From: Bacteroidia bacterium
GTDB lineage: Bacteria > Bacteroidota > Bacteroidia > Palsa-965
Reading direction: 5' to 3'
Assembly (NCBI GenBank): GCA_023151315.1
Contig: JAKLJE010000002.1
Location: 1 to 64,000 of the forward strand
DNA: 64,000 bases
The stretch's first letter is position 1; each line of letters opens with the position of its first letter. The position numbers and the translations under genes were made by a program. Positions 25,223 to 34,351 of this stretch are shown here, one piece after another. Under the pieces are notes generated by a model. The model was not told where the DNA came from and did not search any database. It saw only the letters and a list, made by a program, of their open reading frames with translations.

Positions 25223-27607
25223 TTAGAGTATTTCGAGTTTCGCGAACTTGAGTAACAATTGCTTCTGGCCGGCCTGATCGAATGTTACGGTTGCTTTCGT
25301 ATTCGGAAACGGCCCTTCAAGATTTGTTACTTGTCCATCACCGAAACGTTCGTGGCGCACACGTTGTCCGACCTGCAGATTTTTCAGATGTGAATTATCA
25401 ATCGGGGCAGGAGCGGAGTTGATCGCTGTTGTGGCGCGCACCAGATTCTTTTTCTTCGGAGGTGCCGGTGTTGCAGTTGTTCCCGGATTCGGTTTCTTCA
25501 CTTCAAAAGATGGTTCATTGAACGCATCATACTGACGGCGAGCGGCCGCGTTTGCATATTCAATGAACTTCGGATCAATTTCATCCAGGAAACGACTTGC
25601 TTCGCAACTGGTCAGATTTCCCCAGCGATAACGCGTGGAAGCGTATGTAAGCGTGCAACGTTTTTCCGCGCGCGTAACTGCAACGTAGAAAAGTCGGCGC
25701 TCTTCTTCAAGATCAGTTCGTGAATTCAATGACAACGCAGACGGAAAGAGATTCTCTTCCAATCCAACTACGAACACATATGGAAACTCCAATCCTTTCG
25801 CTGCATGAATTGTCATGAGCGAAACTTTATTCAGATCTTCTTCAGTTTCCTTCGCATCTGCATCAGTAAGCAATGCAATATCCTGCATAAACTGATCCAG
25901 CGTACGCAATGGCTTGTCAGAAAGTCCGGCTTCCTCAAGAAGATTTGCCTGTTTCGCTACTTCAATGCGTTGCAATTCAGGATCGCTTTCTACAAGATCT
26001 ATCGGTGGAGTAGTGTCGCCGTCGGAAAACTCTTTCAGACCGTTGAGTAATTCCTGAACGTTTTCATAACGGCTTACTCCTTCAGGAGTTTTGTCTGCAT
26101 AGAGTTCGCGCAGCAATCCGCAATGACTCGCAATGTGATTACCGAGATCATACGCATTCTGCACAGGTAACATTACATTAAAACTCTGAATCATTGCCAC
26201 GAAGTCCAGAATCTTCTGCGTTGTTCCCGAATTGATCTGCAAACCGAAAGGACCGATGTTCTCGCACACCGTCCAAAGACTCACATCATTGTCACGCGCT
26301 GCAATTATCAGCTTGTCGACCGTAGTATCTCCAATTCCGCGTGCAGGATAATTAATCACGCGTTTGAACGCTTCTTCGTCATGCGGATTGATTGCCAGAC
26401 GATAGTAAGCCAGCATATCTTTCACTTCCTTGCGCTGATAAAATGAAAGTCCGCCGTAAATACGATACGGAATATTCATTTTGCGCAACGCTTCTTCCAT
26501 TGCACGGCTCTGCGCATTGGTTCTGTAAAGAATTGCGAAGTCTTTATTCTTCGCCTGCGCATTCATCTTCGTGTCGAAAATGCTGCGCGCCACAATCTGA
26601 CCTTCTTCGTTGTCAGTGTTGGCTTTCATCAGCTGAATCAGATCTCCTTCTGCGTTGGATGTCCAGACGTTTTTCTCGAGCTGATCGCGGTTGTTACTGA
26701 TGATTGCATTTGCTGCATTCACAATATTCTTTGTACTGCGGTAATTCTGCTCGAGCTTGTATGTTTTCAGTTCCGGATAATCGCGCTCGAAACTCAGAAT
26801 GTTCTGAATGTTGGCGCCGCGGAATGCATAGATTGACTGCGCATCATCACCCACAACACAAATATTCTGAAAGCGCGCCGCAAGTTGCTTCACAATTACG
26901 TACTGTGAGAAGTTGGTATCCTGATACTCATCCACCATGATGTAGCGGAATTTATCCTGATACTTGTTGAGAATATCCGGATAATCACGCAGAAGTATAT
27001 TCGTGTTGTAAAGCAGATCATCGAAATCCATTGCTCCTGCTTTGAAACAACGCTTCTGATATTGATCGTATATGATTCCGATTTTCGGTTTGCCGCTCAT
27101 GCGGTCTTCTTCCTGAGCGGCAGGATTCTGCAAATACGCCTGAGCACCGATGAGATTATTTTTCGCTGCTGAAATTCTGCCCAGCACCATTCCGGTCTTG
27201 TAAATTTTCTCGTCAAGCCCCTGTTCTTTCAGAATGGTACGGATCAGACTTTTGGAATCATCTGTATCGTAAATGGTGAAGTTGGTCGGATAACCCAAAC
27301 GCTCTGCTTCATTGCGGAGAATACGCGCGAATACAGAGTGAAACGTTCCCATCCACAAATTTCGCGCTTCACTTTTCGAAACAATCTTACCGATACGTTC
27401 TTTCATTTCACGTGCCGCTTTATTCGTAAACGTTAATGAAAGTATGTTGAACGGATCAACGCCTTTGCGAATGAGATGCGCAATGCGGTAAGTGAGCACG
27501 CGTGTTTTGCCTGATCCTGCGCCGGCCACAATCATCACAGGTCCTTCCGTTGCTTCCACAGCTGCGCGCTGGGCTTCGTTCAATTCGTTGAGATAGTTGT
27601 CGTTCAC
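25223..27607 (-). CDS. pcrA: ATP-dependent DNA helicase UvrD/PcrA
   Basis: 794 residues, the usual family length. Superfamily 1 motifs are in order: Q-motif LNEAQRAAV, Walker A AGAGSGKT (~28-35), Ia TFTNKAAREMKERI, II VDEYQDTN, III GDDAQSIYAFRGA, IV LEQNYRS, V MTIHAAKGLEF and VI VAVTRAEKR. The C-terminal ~45 residues (VGQRVRHERFGDGQV onward) form the Tudor-like domain that binds RNA polymerase in PcrA. It acts in nucleotide excision and mismatch repair and clears replication or transcription conflicts. The start is a GTG. Its promoter is at 27648-27655. Confidence 0.97.
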   Translation of the reverse strand: MNDNYLNELNEAQRAAVEATEGPVMIVAGAGSGKTRVLTYRIAHLIRKGVDPFNILSLTFTNKAAREMKERIGKIVSKSEARNLWMGTFHSVFARILRNEAERLGYPTNFTIYDTDDSKSLIRTILKEQGLDEKIYKTGMVLGRISAAKNNLIGAQAYLQNPAAQEEDRMSGKPKIGIIYDQYQKRCFKAGAMDFDDLLYNTNILLRDYPDILNKYQDKFRYIMVDEYQDTNFSQYVIVKQLAARFQNICVVGDDAQSIYAFRGANIQNILSFERDYPELKTYKLEQNYRSTKNIVNAANAIISNNRDQLEKNVWTSNAEGDLIQLMKANTDNEEGQIVARSIFDTKMNAQAKNKDFAILYRTNAQSRAMEEALRKMNIPYRIYGGLSFYQRKEVKDMLAYYRLAINPHDEEAFKRVINYPARGIGDTTVDKLIIAARDNDVSLWTVCENIGPFGLQINSGTTQKILDFVAMIQSFNVMLPVQNAYDLGNHIASHCGLLRELYADKTPEGVSRYENVQELLNGLKEFSDGDTTPPIDLVESDPELQRIEVAKQANLLEEAGLSDKPLRTLDQFMQDIALLTDADAKETEEDLNKVSLMTIHAAKGLEFPYVFVVGLEENLFPSALSLNSRTDLEEERRLFYVAVTRAEKRCTLTYASTRYRWGNLTSCEASRFLDEIDPKFIEYANAAARRQYDAFNEPSFEVKKPNPGTTATPAPPKKKNLVRATTAINSAPAPIDNSHLKNLQVGQRVRHERFGDGQVTNLEGPFPNTKATVTFDQAGQKQLLLKFAKLEIL

Positions 27608-27647
27608 TTGTATTCTGATGCTAAAAGGAATGGTAGATAATAAAACA

Positions 27648-27655
27648 CAAATTTA
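27648..27655 (-). promoter_or_regulatory. -7 element TAAATTTG for pcrA/uvrD
   Basis: Exact TAnnTTTG match on the minus strand, giving a leader of about 35-40 nt. Confidence 0.55.
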
Positions 27656-27712
27656 AGATTTGAAAACCTGAAATTCAGCGGTGTGAATAACTCATGCGAA
27701 AGCCGGTCTTGA

Positions 27713-27744
27713 TTGGGCTAAGGTGTGGACTTTGCTTAATTTTG
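27713..27744 (+). promoter_or_regulatory. Promoter TTG-N21-TAATTTTG for the DUF3089 gene
   Basis: TTG at 27713-27715 and an exact TAnnTTTG (27737-27744), 10 bp before the ATG at 27755. Confidence 0.55.
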
Positions 27745-27754
27745 AGTCTTAATC

Positions 27755-28741
27755 ATGAAAAGAATTCTCTCCATTGGCCTGTTATTGTGTACCGGGGCAA
27801 TCAGTGCTCAGAAACCGGAATTTAAACCTTGGCCTGATTACAGCCATAATCAGTACTGGATCGCCCTTCCGCAACGTCACGACATTGTTGATACTGTTCC
27901 TCCGGGCTGTTCTTCACCTGATATGCAGGCAACGGCTGCAGCGGATGTTTTCTATGTTCATCCCACGTTGTATTTCGGAAAATCACCTTCCAACGCAAGT
28001 TTGTCGGATGCAAAATTGAACAAACGAATGGACGAATGCACGATGCATCAGGCTTCAGCGTTCAACAATTGCGCGAAAGTTTACGCGCCGCGTTATCGTC
28101 AGGCACACATCAAAGCATTCACGAAAGATAATGCCGATGGAAAACCTGCGCTTGACACAGCATATGCTGATGTGAGAAAAGCCTTTTTGTATTATTTGGA
28201 GAACTGGAATAATGGACGTCCGATTATCCTCGCCGGACACAGTCAGGGAGCGTATCATTTGCGACGCCTCATGCAGGAGTTTTTCGATGGTAAACCATTA
28301 CAGAAACAGCTGGTGGCGGCCTATGCCATAGGATTTGATATTCGGGAAAGTGACTTCAGAGCAATTCCGCCTTGCGACAGCGCATCGCATCTGGGGTGTT
28401 TCATCACTTGGAATACTGTGCAACACGGTCAGGATACTGTTGGCGCTTACAAACGTTATCTCGGTTCGGTATGCGTGAATCCTTTGACATGGACACGTAG
28501 TTCCGGCGTAGTTCCGGGTACGCTGCAGAAAGGCGCGCTGCGCTTTGATTTTAAGAGTACAGTGAAAAACTTAAAAGCAGTTGAAATTCACGGCCCGCTT
28601 CTGTGGGTGACATTTGCGAAGAAGGGCAAGAAGAAATTTTTTCACATCGGGAAGAATTTTCACGTCAGTGATATGAATCTGTTCTGGACAGATATACGCG
28701 AGAACGCAGCACTCCGCGTCAAACGGTTTACTATGAAATAA
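27755..28741 (+). CDS. DUF3089-family secreted alpha/beta hydrolase
   Basis: 328 residues. Signal peptide (MKRILSIGLLLCTGAISAQ). The DUF3089 signature is present: ADVFYVHPTLYF, the segment VYAPRYRQ, AFLYYLENWNNGRPIILAGHSQG (the nucleophile Ser is in GHSQG, residue ~155), and CFITWNT. The family is an alpha/beta hydrolase group, with some members annotated as lipase-like; no substrate is established. It is periplasmic or secreted and transcribed alone, converging on the secreted protein at 28787 with a shared terminator. Confidence 0.85.
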   Translation: MKRILSIGLLLCTGAISAQKPEFKPWPDYSHNQYWIALPQRHDIVDTVPPGCSSPDMQATAAADVFYVHPTLYFGKSPSNASLSDAKLNKRMDECTMHQASAFNNCAKVYAPRYRQAHIKAFTKDNADGKPALDTAYADVRKAFLYYLENWNNGRPIILAGHSQGAYHLRRLMQEFFDGKPLQKQLVAAYAIGFDIRESDFRAIPPCDSASHLGCFITWNTVQHGQDTVGAYKRYLGSVCVNPLTWTRSSGVVPGTLQKGALRFDFKSTVKNLKAVEIHGPLLWVTFAKKGKKKFFHIGKNFHVSDMNLFWTDIRENAALRVKRFTMK

Positions 28742-28770
28742 AAAGAGGCGGGAAATTCCCGCCTCTTTCA
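28741..28770. terminator. Bidirectional intrinsic terminator between convergent genes
   Basis: AAAGAGGCGGG / CCCGCCTCTTT with loop AAATT. A-rich on the left and T-rich on the right, so it can serve both the gene ending at 28741 and the one ending at 28787. Confidence 0.9.
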
Positions 28771-28786
28771 TTAATGCTGAATACGA

Positions 28787-29890
28787 TTACTGATTAACAA
28801 CCTGAGTTGTGTGTACAGTTTCGTTAGTGATGATCTGCACTGTGTAAGTACCAGCAGCGTAGTTCGCCATGTTGATGTAGTTGTTAACTGCAACAGTATT
28901 GCTTTCGAAAACAACTTTTCCTGTAACATCCATCATACGGATTGTCATCATTGAGTTGTCTTCGCGGTTAACACGTACGTTCACCCACTCGTTAGAAGGA
29001 TTAGGGTAAACTGAAACGAATTCTGTCTGGTTGATTGGCTCCTGAACACCAACAACACCTGCGATGTCGTAAGCGAATGCGTAGTTTGCAGCACCCTGAA
29101 GTACTCCGATAAGAGTGAGTGGAGTAGGGATGATTGTTGCGCCACCTGCAAGGTCACCTGCAGTGCCGATATCTCCGGTTACATCATGAATTACAGAAGT
29201 CTGCATTCCAGTCGCAATATTTACCTGGATCAGTTCCGCGTTAGAAGTAGTTCCGGTCTGGTGGAATGACCAAAGGTATGGTCCGCCTGCATTACCACCG
29301 TCGAACGCAAGTCCGTAAGTAGCAGTCAAAGCGTGAGTACCTGCAGAAACTGAGTTTTGTACAGCACCTGACATGTTTACCAAAGTGAAATCAGTTGCCC
29401 ATGTACCAACCCAGAAACCATTAGCACCTGGATCGTAAGTGCAATAACGAATGTTTGGAACGGATGGAACTGAAATAGTAGAAACCAGAGCGTGAGTTGT
29501 CGGGTTGATCTCATAAATGTTAGCAGTGTTGCAACCTGCGTAAACCGATGTCCCGTTTGTAGTGAGTGAACGGATTCCGGTTACACCGGCAACAGTGAAC
29601 TGCGATGTAAGTGTTCCTGCCAGACTGAATACGCTGATTGTATCAGACGCCCATTTTGAAACCCAGAACTCAGTTGGAAGCATTACGATCCCTGCATTTC
29701 CTGTTCCTGCTCCTGCAGCAGTAAGGTCGTGTGAATAGAGCAACTGCCATGGAGTTTGAATACCGGGATTACCAGGTGCATTTCCGTTAGAAGGTGACGC
29801 TTCCGCTCCGGCAGGTACGTTCTGCTGCTGCGCAATCAATGATCCGCCTGCCAATAAAGCAGCGCCAAGAATTGAGTAGATTTTTTTCAT
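28787..29890 (-). CDS. Secreted T9SS cargo protein, beta-propeller-like
   Basis: 367 residues. Signal peptide (MKKIYSILGAALLAGGSLIAQ). The body has repeated propeller-like blades (ITSLTTNG-type turns, EINPTTHALVSTI, LVNMSGAVQ, IQVNIATGMQTSV). The C-terminus begins VYPNPSNEW and is a T9SS type A sorting domain ending in VNQ. It resembles the gene at 15567 in layout, but similarity at residue level is low by eye. Probably a surface or secreted binding protein; substrate unknown. Own promoter. Confidence 0.8.
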   Translation of the reverse strand: MKKIYSILGAALLAGGSLIAQQQNVPAGAEASPSNGNAPGNPGIQTPWQLLYSHDLTAAGAGTGNAGIVMLPTEFWVSKWASDTISVFSLAGTLTSQFTVAGVTGIRSLTTNGTSVYAGCNTANIYEINPTTHALVSTISVPSVPNIRYCTYDPGANGFWVGTWATDFTLVNMSGAVQNSVSAGTHALTATYGLAFDGGNAGGPYLWSFHQTGTTSNAELIQVNIATGMQTSVIHDVTGDIGTAGDLAGGATIIPTPLTLIGVLQGAANYAFAYDIAGVVGVQEPINQTEFVSVYPNPSNEWVNVRVNREDNSMMTIRMMDVTGKVVFESNTVAVNNYINMANYAAGTYTVQIITNETVHTTQVVNQ

Positions 29891-29917
29891 GTTAAAGTTT
29901 AAGTGTTAAGGTTAACC

Positions 29918-29925
29918 CAAAGATA
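29918..29925 (-). promoter_or_regulatory. -7 element TATCTTTG for the secreted protein at 29890
   Basis: Exact TAnnTTTG match on the minus strand, 28 bp upstream of the ATG. Confidence 0.6.
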
Positions 29926-30013
29926 CCACAGTAAACGGAACAGGCATCATGTTCTGACCCGGATATGAGAGGAATCAGGGAAACACCTTGAAATATGCGG
30001 TATTGAGCGGAAA

Positions 30014-31765
30014 TTACTCGAACAACCGACGATCAGGATCTACAAAAGCTCCCAGGTCTTCATATTCAGGTTCAGCAATAATTTGACCTGATGAATTCAG
30101 AAATCCGAACTTCCCTTTCTTTCTGAATACTGCATATCCGTTCAGGAAAGGACGCAGTTCAATATAGTTCGGAGCAACAATAATTTTGCCCGTTGAATCC
30201 GCCGCTCCGTAAACACCATTCTTGTACAGTGTGGTATATCCGTTGAAAAAGTACCCGATACTGTCGTATTCCGCAGGGAAAATGTATTTCCCCGTTGTGT
30301 CAATCATTCCGGTCTTGGAGTCTTTGGAGACAAGACTTCTGCCCTGTACAAAGAATAATTGCATCTGTGATGATGCAGGATAAATCTGTTTGCCCGTAAC
30401 ATCGTAACATCCGCTTAACCCTTCCGATTCCACCATGAAATAATTTTTCTGCAGATGAAATACGTTGTCAAAATTCATCTGAATAATTGTTTCTCCTGCA
30501 GAAGAAAGAACTCCTGCCTTACCGTCTCTATTTTTCACCTGAAAGAAGCCGTCGCCGAGACAATAAATGAATTCATACTCCGCCGGTATTGTGAAATTTC
30601 CATTGGTGTCAATAACACCGTAGTTGTTGTCCTTGCTCACCACCGCATATCCATCGGTATAGTCATCCGCAGCATCATACACAGTTGGAATAACGCGCTC
30701 GCCAAGTGAGTTGATGAAGCCGTAACTGCCGTCTGCCGCTCTGCATCTCGCGCGATTATTCTTAAAGCGGTACATGCCGGTACCATAGCCTAAATTGTCT
30801 TTAATTACGCTTCCGTCTTTCCCGATAATTGAAGACTTACCATTATCAGAAACAATTGCTTTTCCTTCGGAGAACGCAACAGCAAAATCCCATTGTGGCG
30901 GTATTGTTACATGTCCTGTCAGATCTGCATAACCGTATTTACCATTCAACTTTACGCGGAACATTCCATCGCCGTAAACCGGCATTTCTGTAAAGATCGG
31001 TTCACTAAGTACACGTCCGGTGGAATCAATAATTCCGTAAGTGCCGATCATTACAGGAACATCATTCACAACCGAGTCATTTACATAACGTTCATCCCGT
31101 ATGAACGGGTAATAGTAACCGTTTAATTCGTCATCGAAAATTTCGTCATACTTACATTCGGTTACATATTTGCCTTTGTTGTTGATGAGCCCTCTTTTCA
31201 GATTTCCTTCTCCGATAAGATTCCACAACATGTCCATTTCATTGGTAGTGTCGCTTTGAATAACTATCGCCATCCGCCCGTTCATTTCTTTCAGATCCTG
31301 AAGAACAGGTTCGCAAACAATTTGTCCGTTCTCATTTACAATTCCTAACGCACGACCCTTCTGAACAACACACAAATTGTTCGTGTAATAGTAAACCTGT
31401 TCGTATCGTGGAGCAATGATTTCTTTTCCTGTTCCGTGCTGAGCGAACCCGAAAAGAGAATCTTTAATTGCAATGAAACATTCTGAACTGAATGGAATGA
31501 CTGAATCGTAAACGGGTTCCATTATCCAATCACCGTTTTTATCGATCATCCCGTATTTGCCGTCTTTTCTTACTACTGCACTGCCTTTAATGAATGACCA
31601 TGCGACTTCAAAATCGGGATCTATAATAAATTTTCCGGTTTCATCAATGTATCCGTATGCATCATGAATTTTAGCAGCAGCTAAATATTTACCTCGAGGA
31701 CCATCACAGGAAAAGAATAATGATGCACATAAAAACAAAAGCAGTGCAATAAGTCTGATACGCAT
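30014..31765 (-). CDS. WG-repeat lipoprotein
   Basis: 583 residues from the ATG at 31765. The signal ends at lipobox FFSC (MRIRLIALLLFLCASLFFSC). The frame is open further upstream to 31897, but that part overlaps the flavoenzyme gene and the promoter, so it is rejected. The mature protein is built almost entirely of WG beta repeats (KYGMIDKNGDWIMEPVYDSV is typical), about a dozen. Its role is unknown; such proteins sit on the outer membrane. The promoter element at 31769-31776 is so close that the mRNA may be leaderless. Confidence 0.85.
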   Translation of the reverse strand: MRIRLIALLLFLCASLFFSCDGPRGKYLAAAKIHDAYGYIDETGKFIIDPDFEVAWSFIKGSAVVRKDGKYGMIDKNGDWIMEPVYDSVIPFSSECFIAIKDSLFGFAQHGTGKEIIAPRYEQVYYYTNNLCVVQKGRALGIVNENGQIVCEPVLQDLKEMNGRMAIVIQSDTTNEMDMLWNLIGEGNLKRGLINNKGKYVTECKYDEIFDDELNGYYYPFIRDERYVNDSVVNDVPVMIGTYGIIDSTGRVLSEPIFTEMPVYGDGMFRVKLNGKYGYADLTGHVTIPPQWDFAVAFSEGKAIVSDNGKSSIIGKDGSVIKDNLGYGTGMYRFKNNRARCRAADGSYGFINSLGERVIPTVYDAADDYTDGYAVVSKDNNYGVIDTNGNFTIPAEYEFIYCLGDGFFQVKNRDGKAGVLSSAGETIIQMNFDNVFHLQKNYFMVESEGLSGCYDVTGKQIYPASSQMQLFFVQGRSLVSKDSKTGMIDTTGKYIFPAEYDSIGYFFNGYTTLYKNGVYGAADSTGKIIVAPNYIELRPFLNGYAVFRKKGKFGFLNSSGQIIAEPEYEDLGAFVDPDRRLFE

Positions 31766-31768
31766 TCG

Positions 31769-31776
31769 CAAATTTA
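31769..31776 (-). promoter_or_regulatory. -7 element TAAATTTG, possibly leaderless start at 31765
   Basis: Exact TAnnTTTG match on the minus strand. Only three bases (CGA) separate its last G from the ATG. Confidence 0.55.
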
Positions 31777-31778
31777 AC

Positions 31779-33203
31779 TTATTCGCCTTGTAATTGCTGT
31801 AGCTTTTTGCCGTTGATAGAAGTTTCTTCAACCAAACGATCATCAATTGATCCGAAGATTTCATCAAATGTGGTTCCGCATGTTTTTTCGTGCACATTCG
31901 GACGATCTACCACAAGATTTTTCCATCGTGCAAACTGCTTCGGATTCTTCAGCATATCCAGGAATCCGCTATACTTCTCATAATTGTTGAAGAAGTCGCC
32001 TGCCAGCAAATAATGCACCAGCGAGAATGCGGTTTCAAATCCTTTATAACCGGATTCAGACGTGGAGCTCATCTCTGCCAGATTAAATCCTGCCGGATCA
32101 TAGTAAATGTTGATGAATTTTTCCACCAGATCATATGCGCCGTCAATATGCTTTTTCTTTTCACTCATCGCCTTCATTCCGGCTTCTTTTCCTTGGCGCA
32201 TTAATATATCAAGTGCTTCAGCGAACATCTTGGAACTATTCATTCCAAGATAAACACCAGATGCGAACATTGCGTCGAGAAACTTTCCGCTGTCACCCAG
32301 CATAGCAAAGTTGTGCCCGAATGTTTTGTTGGCATAGTAAGAAAAGTCCGATACTGCAATCAAGGGTTGTGCAATTTCTGCATCTGAAAGTATTTCAGCA
32401 GTCAGCGGTGTGCTTCTTACTTCCTGAAGATACAATTGCATTTGCCAATCATTTTCATGTCCCGCTTTACGCAGTTTCTCTTTTTGTTCTTTCAGATATT
32501 TTCTGCTGATGATGAGCCCGACGCTCACACGATCTTTCGCAACAGGTTGTATTCCGAACCAGCCGCTTTTTTCCTGTGGAAGTATGCAGATCTGAAGCAA
32601 TCCTACATCTATTCCCTGAGTGTATTTGGCACCTTTCCAGTGTGTAAGAAATGCAATTCTGTCCAGCTCTTTGATCTGTGTTTTATCTCCTAAGCGCCTC
32701 GCAAGAAAAGTGTCTTGCCCGCTCGCGTCAATAAGAAATTTACCCCGATACGTAACAGTCTCTCCTTTGTAATTCCCTGTTGCTTCCACAAAATCTTCCG
32801 CTTCGAGATTCACTTTTTCAACTTTGAATTCCTCAATCACGGTAGCTCCTTCCGCTGCGGCTTTGTCAAGAAGCAGTTTGTCGAAGTCGGCACGAACAAC
32901 ATGAAACGACAGATAGCTGTCATCCTGAATGATATTTCTGAAACACCAAGTTGAACTTTTTGTGCCATCGTGGTTCGAGAATCGGGCACCCGGCTTTCTG
33001 GGAAAACGCTTTTTTAATTCTTCCAGTATCCCCAATTCTTCAAATAGGGGATAACAAAACGGAAGCAATGATTCACCGACATGTTGTCGCGGAAATTTTT
33101 CCCGTTCCAGGACAAGAACTTTGTGTCCCTTTCTACGTAAGAAAATAGCTGATGTTGATCCTGTCGGACCTCCGCCAATAATTATAAAATCAAAATCACC
33201 CAT
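31779..33203 (-). CDS. FAD-dependent monooxygenase/halogenase-like enzyme (PltA family)
   Basis: 474 residues. FAD-binding GGGPTG at residues 10-15, GESLLP at 43-48, a Lys in FPRKPGA (K70) at the place of the lysine in flavin halogenases, and GDSGKFLDAMFASGV at 303-317, as in the GDAA-F-DP-FSSGV motif of PltA. The halogenase WxWxIP motif is altered to WFGIQP (215-220), so chlorination is not certain; it could be an oxygenase or a desaturase. It is the last gene of a four-gene unit whose other members form a pyrrole-2-carboxyl-carrier pathway, in which PltA halogenates the pyrrole thioester. Reduced flavin would come from elsewhere. Confidence 0.8.
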   Translation of the reverse strand: MGDFDFIIIGGGPTGSTSAIFLRRKGHKVLVLEREKFPRQHVGESLLPFCYPLFEELGILEELKKRFPRKPGARFSNHDGTKSSTWCFRNIIQDDSYLSFHVVRADFDKLLLDKAAAEGATVIEEFKVEKVNLEAEDFVEATGNYKGETVTYRGKFLIDASGQDTFLARRLGDKTQIKELDRIAFLTHWKGAKYTQGIDVGLLQICILPQEKSGWFGIQPVAKDRVSVGLIISRKYLKEQKEKLRKAGHENDWQMQLYLQEVRSTPLTAEILSDAEIAQPLIAVSDFSYYANKTFGHNFAMLGDSGKFLDAMFASGVYLGMNSSKMFAEALDILMRQGKEAGMKAMSEKKKHIDGAYDLVEKFINIYYDPAGFNLAEMSSTSESGYKGFETAFSLVHYLLAGDFFNNYEKYSGFLDMLKNPKQFARWKNLVVDRPNVHEKTCGTTFDEIFGSIDDRLVEETSINGKKLQQLQGE

Positions 33204-33259
33204 AACTTTCTTTTACGTTCAGAAAAGTTAAGGTATGTAATTCTGTAATGCAACAATTT

Positions 33260-34342
33260 TTACAGATTTGCCGCAATTATATTTCTCAATACATCGTTAG
33301 GCCCCGAGTAAATAAGTGACGCCTGAGCGTCATTGAGCAGATCAGAATAGGGAGAGTTTTGCATTATACCGTAACCGCCCATTAGTTCTGCTGTATTCTT
33401 TGCTATTGTTAAGTAGTTTTCGCTTACATGGACTTTCGCCTTGGCCGCCTGTATGGTTCCATCTCCGCTGTCAAGCGCACGAGCTGCGTTCATCGACATC
33501 AGTCGTGATGTTTCGGTAAGCATTGCAATTTCTGCAATACGGAACTGCACACCTTGTAGATCGGAAAGTGTTCCTGTGCCTTTAATTCTCTCTTTAACAT
33601 ATCGCGACACACTTTCGCAGATTCTGCTCATTGCCCCCGCATGAAGTGCCGCAATTCCCGCTCGCTCCTGGTTCATAGACTCCATAAAAATCATTGCGCC
33701 GGCACCTTCTTTGCCAATGAGGTATTCTTCGCCGATGATTACATCATTAAAATACAATTCGCACATCGGCGAATTCCGGAGTGCTGTTTTCGATGCAGGT
33801 GCTCCCGTTTTAATTGCATGCTTTTTTGCATCAATCAGGAAGCAACTGATCCCGCCGAAGAATCCTTTCGCCGCATCTGTTAACGCATACAGAAGGTAAT
33901 AATCTGCAACCGGCCCATTCGTCACAAATGATTTTGAACCATTCAGTAAAAAGGAGTTTCCCTGTCTTACCGCGGTTGATTTCATGTTGAAAGAATCGCT
34001 GCCCGATCCGCTTTCTGTCATTGCATTAGCGATCAACGCACCTGATTCAATTGCCCTTGAAATCTCTTCACGTATTGAACCTTGCGCATGTTTCAGAGCC
34101 GGATACGCTCCCGCGTAAAGGTGCGCGGCAATTGAAAAGTTCAATCCGGAATTGCCGGAATGCTTTCCAAGTTCATACATCATCAACGCAACAGCATACG
34201 CCGACATTTCCCTATTAAGCAGGAGCGAGGAAAAGAAACGCACGGATTCACATTCATGTGGATTTTTAAATCCGTCATGACGGTTTATTCTATCCGCATG
34301 TTCTGCAGCTGCTTTAATCAGATCATTACTGCTGTGGGACAT
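33260..34342 (-). CDS. Acyl-CoA dehydrogenase-like flavoenzyme (PltE/CloN3-type prolyl-carrier oxidase)
   Basis: 360 residues, near full ACAD length. N-terminal helices, the beta domain with AMTESGSGSDSFNM (105-120) and LNGSKSFVTNG (133-143), and the C-terminal bundle with MNQERAGIAA and TAELMGGYGIM. The catalytic base in the YEG position of many ACADs is replaced (YSG, 345-347); E226 in NQER could take that role, as in isovaleryl-CoA dehydrogenase. It starts 9 bp upstream of the adenylation gene stop and so is co-transcribed. In context it would oxidise carrier-bound prolyl (four electrons) to pyrrole-2-carboxyl. Substrate inferred from neighbours. Confidence 0.85.
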   Translation of the reverse strand: MSHSSNDLIKAAAEHADRINRHDGFKNPHECESVRFFSSLLLNREMSAYAVALMMYELGKHSGNSGLNFSIAAHLYAGAYPALKHAQGSIREEISRAIESGALIANAMTESGSGSDSFNMKSTAVRQGNSFLLNGSKSFVTNGPVADYYLLYALTDAAKGFFGGISCFLIDAKKHAIKTGAPASKTALRNSPMCELYFNDVIIGEEYLIGKEGAGAMIFMESMNQERAGIAALHAGAMSRICESVSRYVKERIKGTGTLSDLQGVQFRIAEIAMLTETSRLMSMNAARALDSGDGTIQAAKAKVHVSENYLTIAKNTAELMGGYGIMQNSPYSDLLNDAQASLIYSGPNDVLRNIIAANL

Positions 34343-34351
34343 TGTAAATTA

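Noticed and set aside
31766-31897. N-terminal extension of the WG-repeat lipoprotein
   Set aside because: It overlaps the flavoenzyme gene and the promoter; the lipoprotein signal starts at 31765.
31779-33203. Firm call as tryptophan halogenase
   Set aside because: The WxWxIP motif is altered, and the sequence around FPRKPGA looks closer to the pyrrole-type (PltA) group than to PrnA-type enzymes.
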